Shown piece by piece: positions 1 to 5,897 of a stretch of DNA of 13,366 nucleotides. The DNA comes from Baffinella frigidus (Eukaryota; Cryptophyceae; Cryptomonadales; Baffinellaceae). The position numbers and the translations under genes were made by a program. How positions within the stretch are numbered: the first letter of the stretch is position 1; each line of letters opens with the position of its first letter. The notes beneath the pieces were generated by a model. It had not been told where the DNA came from. It searched no databases and saw only the letters and a list, made by a program, of their open reading frames with translations. Location: assembly GCA_026770585.1 (NCBI GenBank), contig MU648412.1:1-13366 (forward strand), read 5' to 3'.

Positions 1-51
1 TTCTGGTCACGAGGTCGGTCACGCGGACGGTCGAACCGTTGCGAGTTAGTG

Positions 52-90
52 TATTTATCTAAATGAACAGGTGCGAGTTTGTGTAGTAAA
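52..90 (+). repeat. 39-bp dispersed direct repeat, copy A
   Basis: This 39-base stretch recurs at 2672-2710 with only three mismatches by eye. It begins with TATTTATCTAAATGAAC and ends with a TTTGTGTNGTAAA block. Copy A lies about 80 bases before the MYND gene and copy B just after the ankyrin gene. The TTTGTGTNGTAA part also opens the 45-bp tandem units at 2752-2841, so this may be a shared upstream regulatory module rather than a mobile-element end. Confidence 0.8.
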
Positions 91-172
91 GTCACCCTAT
101 CTATACAAGGAACCGAGGGGGTTGTCATCAAAACCCCTTGGAAAACGAACAAATTGTACCAAACGTGCTGTG

Positions 173-1344
173 ATGGGAGACGATTGTGGCACGTGTGGTC
201 GGCACGGCGGCGACCTGCTGAAATGTGTGAAGTGCAAGGCTGTCTGGTACTGCGGCAAACGGTGCGACCCATTCCGTGGCGCGTGGTGTGGACTGCTCCA
301 GCGCTGTTGTTGAGTGCGACAGCTCCAAGCGCTGCTCTCGCGTGCGACCGCGCCCAGCGCTTCTGTTGAGTGTCAACTGCATCACTGCTGTTGGTTGCGG
401 GCTACAGCAGCGCTGATCTCACGTGCTCTCGTGTTGGCAGGTGTCAGCGAGAGGGGTGGAAGGCCCACAAAGGGAGCTGCGTCACTCTGGAGCAACGCAG
501 CGACCGGCTGTTCAAGGCAGTCGAGGTCGATATGCCTCCCGCGCTCGAGCGCTGGGACTCGGACACCGTGATCACGCTAGGTATGCGGTGCGTAGACGAT
601 CTGAAGCTGTGCAGCGTTGCGCAAGATTGCCATGCCAACCTCAGCATCCGGCTCTACGAGATGCTGGGGAGGGCATGTTCCCGGAAGAAACGCTACACTG
701 AGTCCGCTGCGCATTACGAACAGGCGAGTCTCGCGTGTGTGCTCACGGGAGATTTCGCGAGACAGGGGCTGCTGCTAGCCAACCAGGGAGATGTGTTGCT
801 CTCCTCTGATTCGTTCGACGCAGCCAAGGCAACTTTCACGAGAGTAGAGAGATTGGGGGAGCTCGGGGGGTTCTTCGATCTGTACGCCAGAGCGTGTCTG
901 GGGCGTGCACGGTGTGCCAGCAAATCCGGGGAAAAGGCCGAGGCAATGGTCTTAGCGCAGGAGAGCCTGAAAGCGGCCGCATGCATGCTGTCCGGTGAGT
1001 TCGGACAGGAGCGATGTGAGGCAACAGCTCTTCTCGTCATCTGCGACCTCTCTGATATGTATGCGGATGATTTTGAGAACGACCTGCTCAACAGGCTCCT
1101 GAAACTGAGTGTAGCCATAGAGGACGACGCGAGAGAGGGGGGTACAACGCTGCATATCTTCGCGCTTGAGTTGGTGGGAAGGAGACACCTTGCACAAGGG
1201 CGTAGCAATACCGGTGCAGATGCATACCGGCAGGTGCTACGCTTAGCTGCTGATGAGCGTTTTTCTGGCATGGAAGACATCGCGACGCTGGTCAGAGGGG
1301 TGAAGCAGATGTTGGAGCACGTGGAGTTTTTCGGGCTGGTGTAG
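173..1344 (+). CDS. MYND-finger protein with TPR-like helical repeats, split by one intron (173-261 joined to 441-1344)
   Basis: Joining the two exons gives 330 codons plus stop. Residues 5-43 then form a full MYND zinc finger: C5-x2-C8, C18-x2-C21, the YC-x3-C block (C27, C31), and the closing QREGW-x-x-HK-x2-C ending at C43. Neither exon alone contains the whole finger, and the exon 1 frame hits a stop at 311-313 if unspliced. MYND domains are protein-interaction zinc modules that bind short proline-containing motifs. Residues about 100-215 and 265-300 are alanine-rich helical pairs with TPR-like spacing (for example around YTESAAHYEQA), suggesting an adaptor scaffold. ATG 173 is chosen because it sits just before the finger; an in-frame ATG at 71 would add 34 unremarkable residues. 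The gene is more GC-rich than the ankyrin gene after it. The exact biological role is unknown. Confidence 0.8.
262..440 (+). other. Probable 179-base spliceosomal intron (GT-AG)
   Basis: The intron begins GTGCGA after AAACG and ends TTGGCAG before GTGTCAGCG. Removing exactly 262-440 rebuilds the MYND zinc-binding pattern in frame, which is strong support for the junction. A CTGAT/CTCAC branch-like segment lies at about 412-421, with a partly pyrimidine-rich stretch before the AG. The length is not a multiple of three and the unspliced frame stops. Spliceosomal introns are established in some giant viruses, such as pandoraviruses and chloroviruses. The alternative is an insertion that broke the gene, but the clean splice ends and open downstream frame argue against that. 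Confidence 0.75.
295..377 (+). repeat. Three imperfect ~27-base tandem copies inside the intron
   Basis: Units at 295-321, 322-349 and 350-377 share a GCTCCAGCGCT-like start and a GTTGAGTGCGAC-like end with several mismatches. The intron may have grown by local duplication. Divergence between units is considerable, so this is a moderate call. Confidence 0.5.
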
Positions 1345-1348
1345 CTGT

Positions 1349-1354
1349 AATAAA
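1349..1354 (+). terminator. Poly(A) signal AATAAA after the MYND gene
   Basis: An AATAAA hexamer begins five bases after the TAG stop at 1342-1344. Its placement fits a eukaryotic-type polyadenylation signal with a very short 3' untranslated region. Confidence 0.5.
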
Positions 1355-1495
1355 CCGTTGAAGCATCACTGCGCTGTGTCTCATTATCTATCCGGCACCC
1401 TGAGTAGTACATGGCCAATCAGCCCGGAACGAGCTTCTCGATTGCTATCGAGGCGGCTGTAAGCGCGTATTCAGAGGCGACTACGGTGATTGCAT

Positions 1496-1502
1496 TATAA
1501 AA
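1496..1502 (+). promoter_or_regulatory. TATA box (TATAAAA) of the ankyrin gene
   Basis: TATAAAAGAC lies 25 bases before the ATG at 1528, implying a very short leader if transcription starts at the usual distance. A similar ATAAAAGAC occurs on the minus strand before the chromodomain gene, near 4221-4227. Confidence 0.55.
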
Positions 1503-1527
1503 GACATTGAAGAGCTTCCAACTTACC

Positions 1528-2643
1528 ATGACAGAGAGTGCTCTGGAAAGGTCTCTTTTTCGAACCTCAACGGATCTATGGTCTTGGAATCGTCGATCCG
1601 CATGGATTGTTAATCATATACCCTCTGAACAGATACGCATCGCCAAACTGCTTGAGATATATGATGTCATAACGGAGTTGATAACAAAAGGTGTTGATAT
1701 CAATGCCAAAGATAAGTACGGTAAAACCGCACTTGGCAATGCTGTAAATGCGAACTCTGCCCATGTTGTACAGTTGCTACTGGAAGCAGGAGCACGTCCA
1801 GACGAGTATATGCTAGAGAGCGCTTTAGAATTGAAGGATGGTGGGTATGTAGAGCATCCAGACACCGACAAGTTTCCATACGTCGTGGCTCTACTTATCA
1901 AGAGCGGTGTCGACGTCGAATACAGTGCTTCAGTGTCTGGACCGCTCAGACCCCGGGGCAAGAACGAAGGGTTCGTCGATGGGAAACGGACCCCGCTCCA
2001 TTTCGTCGCAGAGACTCACAAGTCAGTGTATTGCGTCAAATTACTTATAGATGCGGGAGCCGACGTGAACAAGGCCGATCGCAATGGGAATACTGCACTA
2101 CACGAAGTGTGTGAATGCATTCTCCACCCAAACAACGGACCTAACCCGTACATGGCACTTGCCCTGTTGATGAATGGAGCAGATCGGGACTTGGAAAATA
2201 GATCCCCTGGTTACTTTCTGAGTCCCAAATCACCGGTGTCGATCATCGATGAGTTGGTAAAAAAGCAAAAACTGGCATACATGTATGGTATACAATTGAT
2301 CAACTCTCCTGAGTCCAATTATGGAGATCTATCTGACGAGGAAATGGAGCTTTTTTGGAGTTCAGCTTTCATTGATACAGATCCGATGTATCGGAACGAT
2401 GACTACGACGATGACGAGCATATTGTTTTGTACAATACGAGAACATGGGTATTTGCAGAATTTATGCAGCTTTTGTTTAGCACACTCGATAAGAACCCGG
2501 GTATTAGGGGACTCGACATGGTTGTCATAATGGACAAATGTATAGATGAACACATTGCAACCGAACAGATGGAGTTCAAGAAAATCGAACTGCTTGACAT
2601 GTTCGAAAGCTGGTCTAGTAAGAAACTTGAACTACTGACTTAA
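1528..2643 (+). CDS. Ankyrin-repeat protein
   Basis: The 371-residue protein starts at ATG 1528; the frame is open a little further upstream but only from a TTG. Residues about 64-93 contain YGKTALGNAV...VVQLLLEAGA, about 154-183 contain RTPLHFVAET...CVKLLIDAGADVN, and about 188-221 contain GNTALHEVCE...ALALLMNGAD. These match the ankyrin pattern G-x-TALH...LLL-x-GAD. The segment between the first two clear repeats is degenerate. The C-terminal third has an acidic patch (residues about 283-297, NDDYDDDEH) and no recognisable F-box or other second domain. Ankyrin proteins are abundant in large DNA viruses and usually bind host proteins; the partner here cannot be read from sequence. Tandem AATAAA signals follow the stop. 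Confidence 0.9.
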   Translation: MTESALERSLFRTSTDLWSWNRRSAWIVNHIPSEQIRIAKLLEIYDVITELITKGVDINAKDKYGKTALGNAVNANSAHVVQLLLEAGARPDEYMLESALELKDGGYVEHPDTDKFPYVVALLIKSGVDVEYSASVSGPLRPRGKNEGFVDGKRTPLHFVAETHKSVYCVKLLIDAGADVNKADRNGNTALHEVCECILHPNNGPNPYMALALLMNGADRDLENRSPGYFLSPKSPVSIIDELVKKQKLAYMYGIQLINSPESNYGDLSDEEMELFWSSAFIDTDPMYRNDDYDDDEHIVLYNTRTWVFAEFMQLLFSTLDKNPGIRGLDMVVIMDKCIDEHIATEQMEFKKIELLDMFESWSSKKLELLT

Positions 2644-2661
2644 GTTGACAAGGTCAATATA

Positions 2662-2671
2662 AATAAATAAA
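2662..2671 (+). terminator. Overlapping poly(A) signals after the ankyrin gene
   Basis: AATAAA occurs at 2662-2667 and 2666-2671, about 20 bases after the TAA stop, and runs directly into the dispersed repeat copy B. Confidence 0.5.
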
Positions 2672-2710
2672 TATTTATCTAAATGAACCGGTGTGAGTTT
2701 GTGTTGTAAA
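2672..2710 (+). repeat. 39-bp dispersed direct repeat, copy B
   Basis: Matches 52-90 at 36 of 39 bases. It is followed by a degenerate version of the 45-bp unit (about 2698-2742) that keeps the TTTGTGTNGTAAA start and a GTGTCA half-site but not the full palindrome. Confidence 0.8.
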
Positions 2711-2751
2711 ATGACTTCAACTGGTGTCAAAGTTGTGTGATTTTAAGTCAC

Positions 2752-2841
2752 TTTGTGTCGTAACACCGAGGTTGACACGTGTCATCGTATTGACATTTTG
2801 TGTAGTAAAATTGAGACTGACACGTGGCACTCGTTTGACAT
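2752..2841 (+). repeat. Two 45-bp tandem units, each carrying a TGACACGTGKCA palindrome
   Basis: Units 2752-2796 and 2797-2841 have identical internal geometry: a 21-base lead starting TTTGTGTNGTAA, the 12-base palindrome (2773-2784 TGACACGTGTCA; 2818-2829 TGACACGTGGCA), six variable bases, then TGACAT. A partial third start (TTTTGGTAGTTAAA) follows at 2842. The array ends about 70 bases before the ATG at 2910 and is the likely control region of that gene. The CACGTG core is the classical E-box/G-box bound by bHLH and bZIP dimers, so a host or viral dimeric factor is inferred. Confidence 0.75.
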
Positions 2842-2909
2842 TTTTGGTAGTTAAAGCCATTCGGCTGTTCTAGACTACACAAACAAAGTTCGGAGCGTTT
2901 CTGTTGTAC

Positions 2910-3500
2910 ATGGACCGGACTTCCAAGTGCCTTAAGGCACAGGGGGGCAAAGCCGTGGATGTTAACTCCGATTGGGAAGAACGCTTCTTGTTGATGCAAG
3001 GACTTCGCGACGCGGAGTTTGCCAAAAATACCGTTTCTTTGGGGTGCAAGGACAAGCAAATCCTCGAATTGTCAGCGCAGATCACACTCAATGCCACCGA
3101 ATCATACATAAAAAATACAACGATCAAGGAGATGCGTCAGGAAATCATGCGGATGAACTATGACCGGATGCGCAGTGTTAACAAGCTCAACAGTAAGCAG
3201 TTCGAAATCGATACGCGAGACAGTATGCTCTCACTCAATACTGACACGATCCTCGCTCTGGAGCGCATTATCAAGGCATCCGAGGATCAGATAGGTTTCA
3301 TGAAAGAGATCTGCAAGGTTAAGAAGGCGTCTATCAAGAGGCTGACCAAGCTCGTCAAGATTCAAGCGTTAAAGATCGCGACTTTGCCTGTCACCACGGC
3401 GACTGTCGCAGCTTTGGAAGAGAGGCTTCGTGTGGTAGGTGACATGGTGGTAGTGTTACGCGGTGGTGTCAACGACCCCGAAATGGCAGGGGGGGGGTAG
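2910..3500 (+). CDS. Coiled-coil protein of unknown function
   Basis: This is a 196-residue protein starting at ATG 2910; the frame extends two codons upstream only through TTG. From about residue 40 to 180 it is almost wholly charged and helical, with heptad-like spacing (for example DKQILELSAQITLNAT, IKRLTKLVKIQALKI, ALEERLRVVGDMVVVL), so one or more coiled coils are likely. It has no signal peptide, membrane segment or enzyme motif that I recognise. The C-terminus ends in AGGG encoded by a run of nine G just before the TAG, a slippage-prone sequence. The gene lies immediately downstream of the 45-bp palindrome repeats and faces the chromodomain gene tail to tail. A structural or oligomerising role is only inference. 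Confidence 0.8.
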   Translation: MDRTSKCLKAQGGKAVDVNSDWEERFLLMQGLRDAEFAKNTVSLGCKDKQILELSAQITLNATESYIKNTTIKEMRQEIMRMNYDRMRSVNKLNSKQFEIDTRDSMLSLNTDTILALERIIKASEDQIGFMKEICKVKKASIKRLTKLVKIQALKIATLPVTTATVAALEERLRVVGDMVVVLRGGVNDPEMAGGG

Positions 3501-3506
3501 CCGTAG

Positions 3507-3612
3507 CTAGTGGCCCATGTGTGTAGACCAATGGATAAGAAGCTGGGATCTGAAGTATGAGACTCTAAGAAGTTTCAAGTGGATTCGTTGTCCCAAGACA
3601 TGTAGCCACTAG
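3507..3612. repeat. Inverted repeat in the 246-base convergent intergenic region
   Basis: CTAGTGGC at 3507-3514 pairs with GCCACTAG at 3605-3612, and the pairing continues after a small mismatch (CATGT at 3516-3520 with ACATG at 3598-3602). The loop is about 80 bases. The 3501-3746 region otherwise holds no gene I can support. It could form a 3' RNA structure for the coiled-coil gene; function is unknown. Confidence 0.45.
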
Positions 3613-3746
3613 GTCTGTGGAATGTGTGGTGATTCAATACACGCTGAAATGTGTGTCGTTTCTTTCGTCGAGACCGAGTCATTTTGTTCCCATTTTTTTA
3701 TTTAATCAAAACACTGCCACCGGTCCCCCACTCATCATCGACACCA

Positions 3747-4154
3747 CTACCACGTCACAGTAAACTTATGCAGTTCTTGGCATGCCACGTTCGCTAGAAT
3801 GTCTAGATCTGATTCTATGTCTTTGTCGATCCACCCCCCCTGCATGTCAATGCTCGAACAATCAGTAAGATTGTCCCACATGCCCCCGCAGTTGAATTTC
3901 TTCGCAAGTGTCCACTGTTGTGCAAAGTAGGATGGCAATGTGCGAATCCAGGAATCGTCGTCCCTCGAATACCCATGCCATGACACGAGGTACTCGCGAA
4001 CGCCGGACGCGTCGATGCGTTCGAGGTGCACCGCGCACACAAGGTACTTAACATCTCGCTTGTTCTCACCCTTGCGTTTGATCAGCAGCTTTGACGTGCG
4101 TTTCTTCTTGGTGATGGTGGTCAATACCGGCATATCATATGTGAGAAACTCCAT
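3747..4154 (-). CDS. Small chromodomain protein
   Basis: The 135-residue protein has a strongly basic N-terminal stretch (residues 16-34, KKKRTSK...KRKGENKR) that looks like a nuclear localisation signal. A chromodomain-like block follows at about 36-82: KYLVCAVHLERIDASGVREY, then LVSWHGYSRDDDSW. It matches the family pattern Y-x-VE-x-I-x(n)-YLVKWKGY-x(n)-TWE. The three aromatic positions that make the methyl-lysine cage in HP1 (Y24, W45, Y48) appear here as Y37, W59 and Y62 with nearly the same spacing. Chromodomains of this kind read methylated histone tails, so the protein may target host or viral chromatin in the nucleus. The C-terminal 50 residues contain W, C and D-rich segments I do not recognise. 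It shares a divergent control region with the 4564 gene. Confidence 0.75.
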   Translation of the reverse strand: MEFLTYDMPVLTTITKKKRTSKLLIKRKGENKRDVKYLVCAVHLERIDASGVREYLVSWHGYSRDDDSWIRTLPSYFAQQWTLAKKFNCGGMWDNLTDCSSIDMQGGWIDKDIESDLDILANVACQELHKFTVTW

Positions 4155-4220
4155 TGGGATTTGTTGCGCGTGTCTCGTTGTATGTTGGGTTGTGTAGGAT
4201 TTGAGAGTCTCGTATCGGTC

Positions 4221-4227
4221 TTTTATG
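4221..4227 (-). promoter_or_regulatory. TATA-like box (CATAAAA) of the chromodomain gene
   Basis: Read on the minus strand, CATAAAAGACC lies about 67 bases before the ATG at 4154. It resembles the TATAAAAGAC of the ankyrin gene. Confidence 0.4.
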
Positions 4228-4286
4228 AACCCAGGAGTTGGCTAAATGTTACGCTCGTGTTGGGGTTTCAACGGTGTTATTCAGAG

Positions 4287-4360
4287 TCTTAAAGAGTAGT
4301 ATGAGTGACACGTGTCATTGTTCGGATTCTTAAAGAGTAGTATGAGTGACACGTGTCATT
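4287..4360 (+). repeat. 33-bp direct repeats (41-bp period) containing the palindrome
   Basis: Bases 4287-4319 and 4328-4360 are identical by eye. Each holds TCTTAAAGAGTAG, a short spacer, then TGACACGTGTCATT. This is a second tandem array around the same palindrome, but with flanks unrelated to the 45-bp units at 2752. That suggests the palindrome, rather than its surroundings, is the conserved functional part. Confidence 0.85.
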
Positions 4361-4477
4361 ACTTGATATTGTAGACATTTGACGCACAAAGTTGACATTG
4401 TATTATGTTTTAAAAAGTTGACATAATATCCTGAAAATGCGACGTATCAAGTGACACGTGTCATGTGACACGTGTAC
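4306..4477. promoter_or_regulatory. Cluster of four CACGTG-core palindromes in a divergent control region
   Basis: TGACACGTGTCA occurs at 4306-4317, 4347-4358 and 4452-4463, followed two bases later by the near copy TGACACGTGTAC at 4466-4477. TTGACA-type half-sites lie between them (about 4411-4417 and 4428-4434). The cluster sits in the 409-base gap between the chromodomain gene (minus) and the 4564 gene (plus), and the last site is about eight bases before the TTATAT box of the latter. The symmetric sites could serve both directions. Confidence 0.75.
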
Positions 4478-4484
4478 ATTCTGT

Positions 4485-4490
4485 TTATAT
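4485..4490 (+). promoter_or_regulatory. TATA-like box (TTATAT) of the 4564 gene
   Basis: TTTATATGCC lies about 75 bases before ATG 4564 and just downstream of the last palindrome. Confidence 0.4.
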
Positions 4491-4563
4491 GCCTTTACTT
4501 GTGGTCGATTGAACTTTTATCAATTTGGGAATTCGAAGGATAGGTGGTTTCAAAATACGAGTC

Positions 4564-5085
4564 ATGCTTCAGCGTAGTGACATGTTTTCTGGCGAGTGGG
4601 TAAAGTTTTGCGACGCGGTCGTCGGTGACGACGATTGTGGAATGAGACGAGTGGACTCGAATCATTCGGAACTGCTCATGGATGAGGTGTTGCAGTGGCC
4701 ACATACACCCTCTACCGAAATGGAAGAAGGATGGGAGAAGGTGCAGGCGTGTTCTTCTGAAAATGACACATGTTTCAACTTATATGGCAACGATCCGCGG
4801 GTACTCTCTCTGGTATGTGAGGAGACGGAAGTGGACATCCGCATGGCCTTGTGGAATGCAGACCGGCGTCTCGAGATGGAAACAAACGTCTTCGACTTCT
4901 TCGCCTTGTACAACCATGGTTTTTTCGACGACGCGTTGCAGCTGGGGATCACATTGTTGACACAGTGTGACTTTGACTCCGTGCAGTACGACATGAAGCT
5001 CCTGTCGTCTGTACGCGAAAACGTGAACTCTCTACTCTTAAATGTGATGCAAGCGAACATGGAGCCGATCTGTATTTGTGAGTAA
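4564..5085 (+). CDS. Hypothetical acidic protein
   Basis: This is a 173-residue protein starting at ATG 4564 (MLQRSDMFSGEW); the frame continues upstream but only from a TTG, and a second ATG at 4582 is also possible. It is acidic, with D/E clusters such as GDDDCG and MEEGWEKV. Its C-terminal half (residues about 95-165, around LWNADRRLEME, FDFFALYNHGFFDDALQLG and SVRENVNSLLLNV) looks like a small helical bundle. It has no signal peptide, membrane segment or motif I recognise. Its control region holds four palindromic CACGTG sites shared with the chromodomain gene, so the two are probably expressed together. An AATAAA lies at 5147-5152. Confidence 0.75.
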   Translation: MLQRSDMFSGEWVKFCDAVVGDDDCGMRRVDSNHSELLMDEVLQWPHTPSTEMEEGWEKVQACSSENDTCFNLYGNDPRVLSLVCEETEVDIRMALWNADRRLEMETNVFDFFALYNHGFFDDALQLGITLLTQCDFDSVQYDMKLLSSVRENVNSLLLNVMQANMEPICICE

Positions 5086-5146
5086 TAGGAAAAACAAAAC
5101 GCAAAACGAGTGGGAGTGGGTGGACGATGGGTGTTTACATGTGTGG

Positions 5147-5152
5147 AATAAA
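5147..5152 (+). terminator. Poly(A) signal AATAAA after the 4564 gene
   Basis: The hexamer lies about 60 bases after the stop at 5083-5085, in an otherwise gene-free stretch. Confidence 0.45.
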
Positions 5153-5210
5153 GATGCAAATCATAAAGCGAGCGATGTGTCTCATTAATTGTGGTCGCAG
5201 TGTGTGATCG

Positions 5211-5220
5211 ATATATAATA
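5211..5220 (+). promoter_or_regulatory. TATA-like box (ATATATAATA) of the papain-fold gene
   Basis: The A/T block lies about 46 bases before ATG 5266, a spacing like that seen for the heliorhodopsin and the repeat-rich protein. Confidence 0.45.
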
Positions 5221-5265
5221 GATAAGTGTCTGGAAGTATTTCCATGCTTATAGATAGTGACTGTC

Positions 5266-5844
5266 ATGGCGATGTCTATGATAAAGATGCCTAGCATGCA
5301 CTTGCAAACAAAACATATTGATTCTATAGACTTGAAGAAGAAGGTTCGTTTGTGTTTCTACGAACCTCGTGGACCGGATGAACATTGGTTGAATAGAGTG
5401 GTTGCATTCTCTGGGAAGCATTATGTGTCACATGTTGAGATCTTGTTCGAGGATGACATGGCTGCATCGATTTTCGCAGACGACTTTGTATTCTTCAAGA
5501 AGCGTAGTTACTCGAACCCATACTACCGCATAAAGATGATATTGGTATCATCAAAGAGCTATGATCTAATGTACGATTTTGCGAAACGCTGTTCGGAGAG
5601 ACAAATTGGATTTTCAAACACGAAGATGTTCTGTGGACCTATTATGGGGTATGTGGGTGGGTCTCCAGATACCACGTTTTGTAGTGAATTTGTGACACAT
5701 ACTCTACAAGTGGGTGGGGTGGCTTTTGCTATGAAAATGGACGCTACACGCAGTACCCCGTCTGTATTGTTGGACCATATGAATTCACATGAGACAGTGT
5801 GTTTTGATAGCACTGCTTTCAAATTGAATCTTGCCTTTAAGTGA
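5266..5844 (+). CDS. Permuted papain-fold (NlpC/P60-like) cysteine hydrolase
   Basis: The 192-residue protein shows the two-block signature of the circularly permuted NlpC/P60 superfamily (LRAT, YiiX/YaeF and poxvirus G6 relatives). A histidine comes first in YVSHVEILFEDD (H56, with E58 two residues on). The nucleophile cysteine comes later, at the start of a helix, in TTFCSEFVTHTLQVGG (C139, with E141). The order His before Cys distinguishes it from classical papain or NlpC. Members are cysteine peptidases, amidases or acyltransferases acting on lipids or peptides; the substrate cannot be told here. The start is ATG 5266; further in-frame ATGs follow closely at 5272 and 5278. There is no signal peptide. 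It lies tail to tail with the heliorhodopsin, 53 bases apart. ATTAAA at 5873-5878 may end its transcript. Confidence 0.75.
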   Translation: MAMSMIKMPSMHLQTKHIDSIDLKKKVRLCFYEPRGPDEHWLNRVVAFSGKHYVSHVEILFEDDMAASIFADDFVFFKKRSYSNPYYRIKMILVSSKSYDLMYDFAKRCSERQIGFSNTKMFCGPIMGYVGGSPDTTFCSEFVTHTLQVGGVAFAMKMDATRSTPSVLLDHMNSHETVCFDSTAFKLNLAFK

Positions 5845-5872
5845 TAATTTCGTTTAAGATATCTTTAATTGC

Positions 5873-5878
5873 ATTAAA
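5873..5878 (+). terminator. Poly(A)-like ATTAAA in the convergent gap
   Basis: The variant hexamer lies 29 bases after the TGA stop. The gap to the opposing heliorhodopsin stop is only 53 bases, so the 3' ends of the two transcripts probably overlap. Confidence 0.35.
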
Positions 5879-5897
5879 TATCAAATTCGGTAAATCG

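Noticed and set aside
1-66. Possible 3' end of an upstream gene (open plus-strand frame ending at TGA 64-66, RGRSRGRS-like)
   Set aside because: Only 21 codons are visible, the other two plus-strand frames are also open for 15 or more codons, and the end lies inside the 39-bp repeat. It cannot be supported.
370-441. ATG at 370 as the start of the MYND-region gene
   Set aside because: It would leave half a MYND finger and waste the perfectly matching first half upstream. The spliced model explains both halves.
714-1418. Long minus-strand open frame opposite the MYND exon 2 (234 codons)
   Set aside because: It is antisense to a gene with clear MYND and helical-repeat content. Its protein is S/R/A-rich without domains, typical of a shadow frame in GC-rich sequence.
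2752-4477. Tandem repeats considered as a CRISPR array
   Set aside because: There are only two units at each place, no regular unique spacers and no cas genes, and the surroundings are eukaryotic-viral.
4662-5297. Minus-strand frame of 211 codons over the 4564 gene
   Set aside because: It is antisense, S/T/H-rich, spans a TATA box and a second gene's start, and has no motif.
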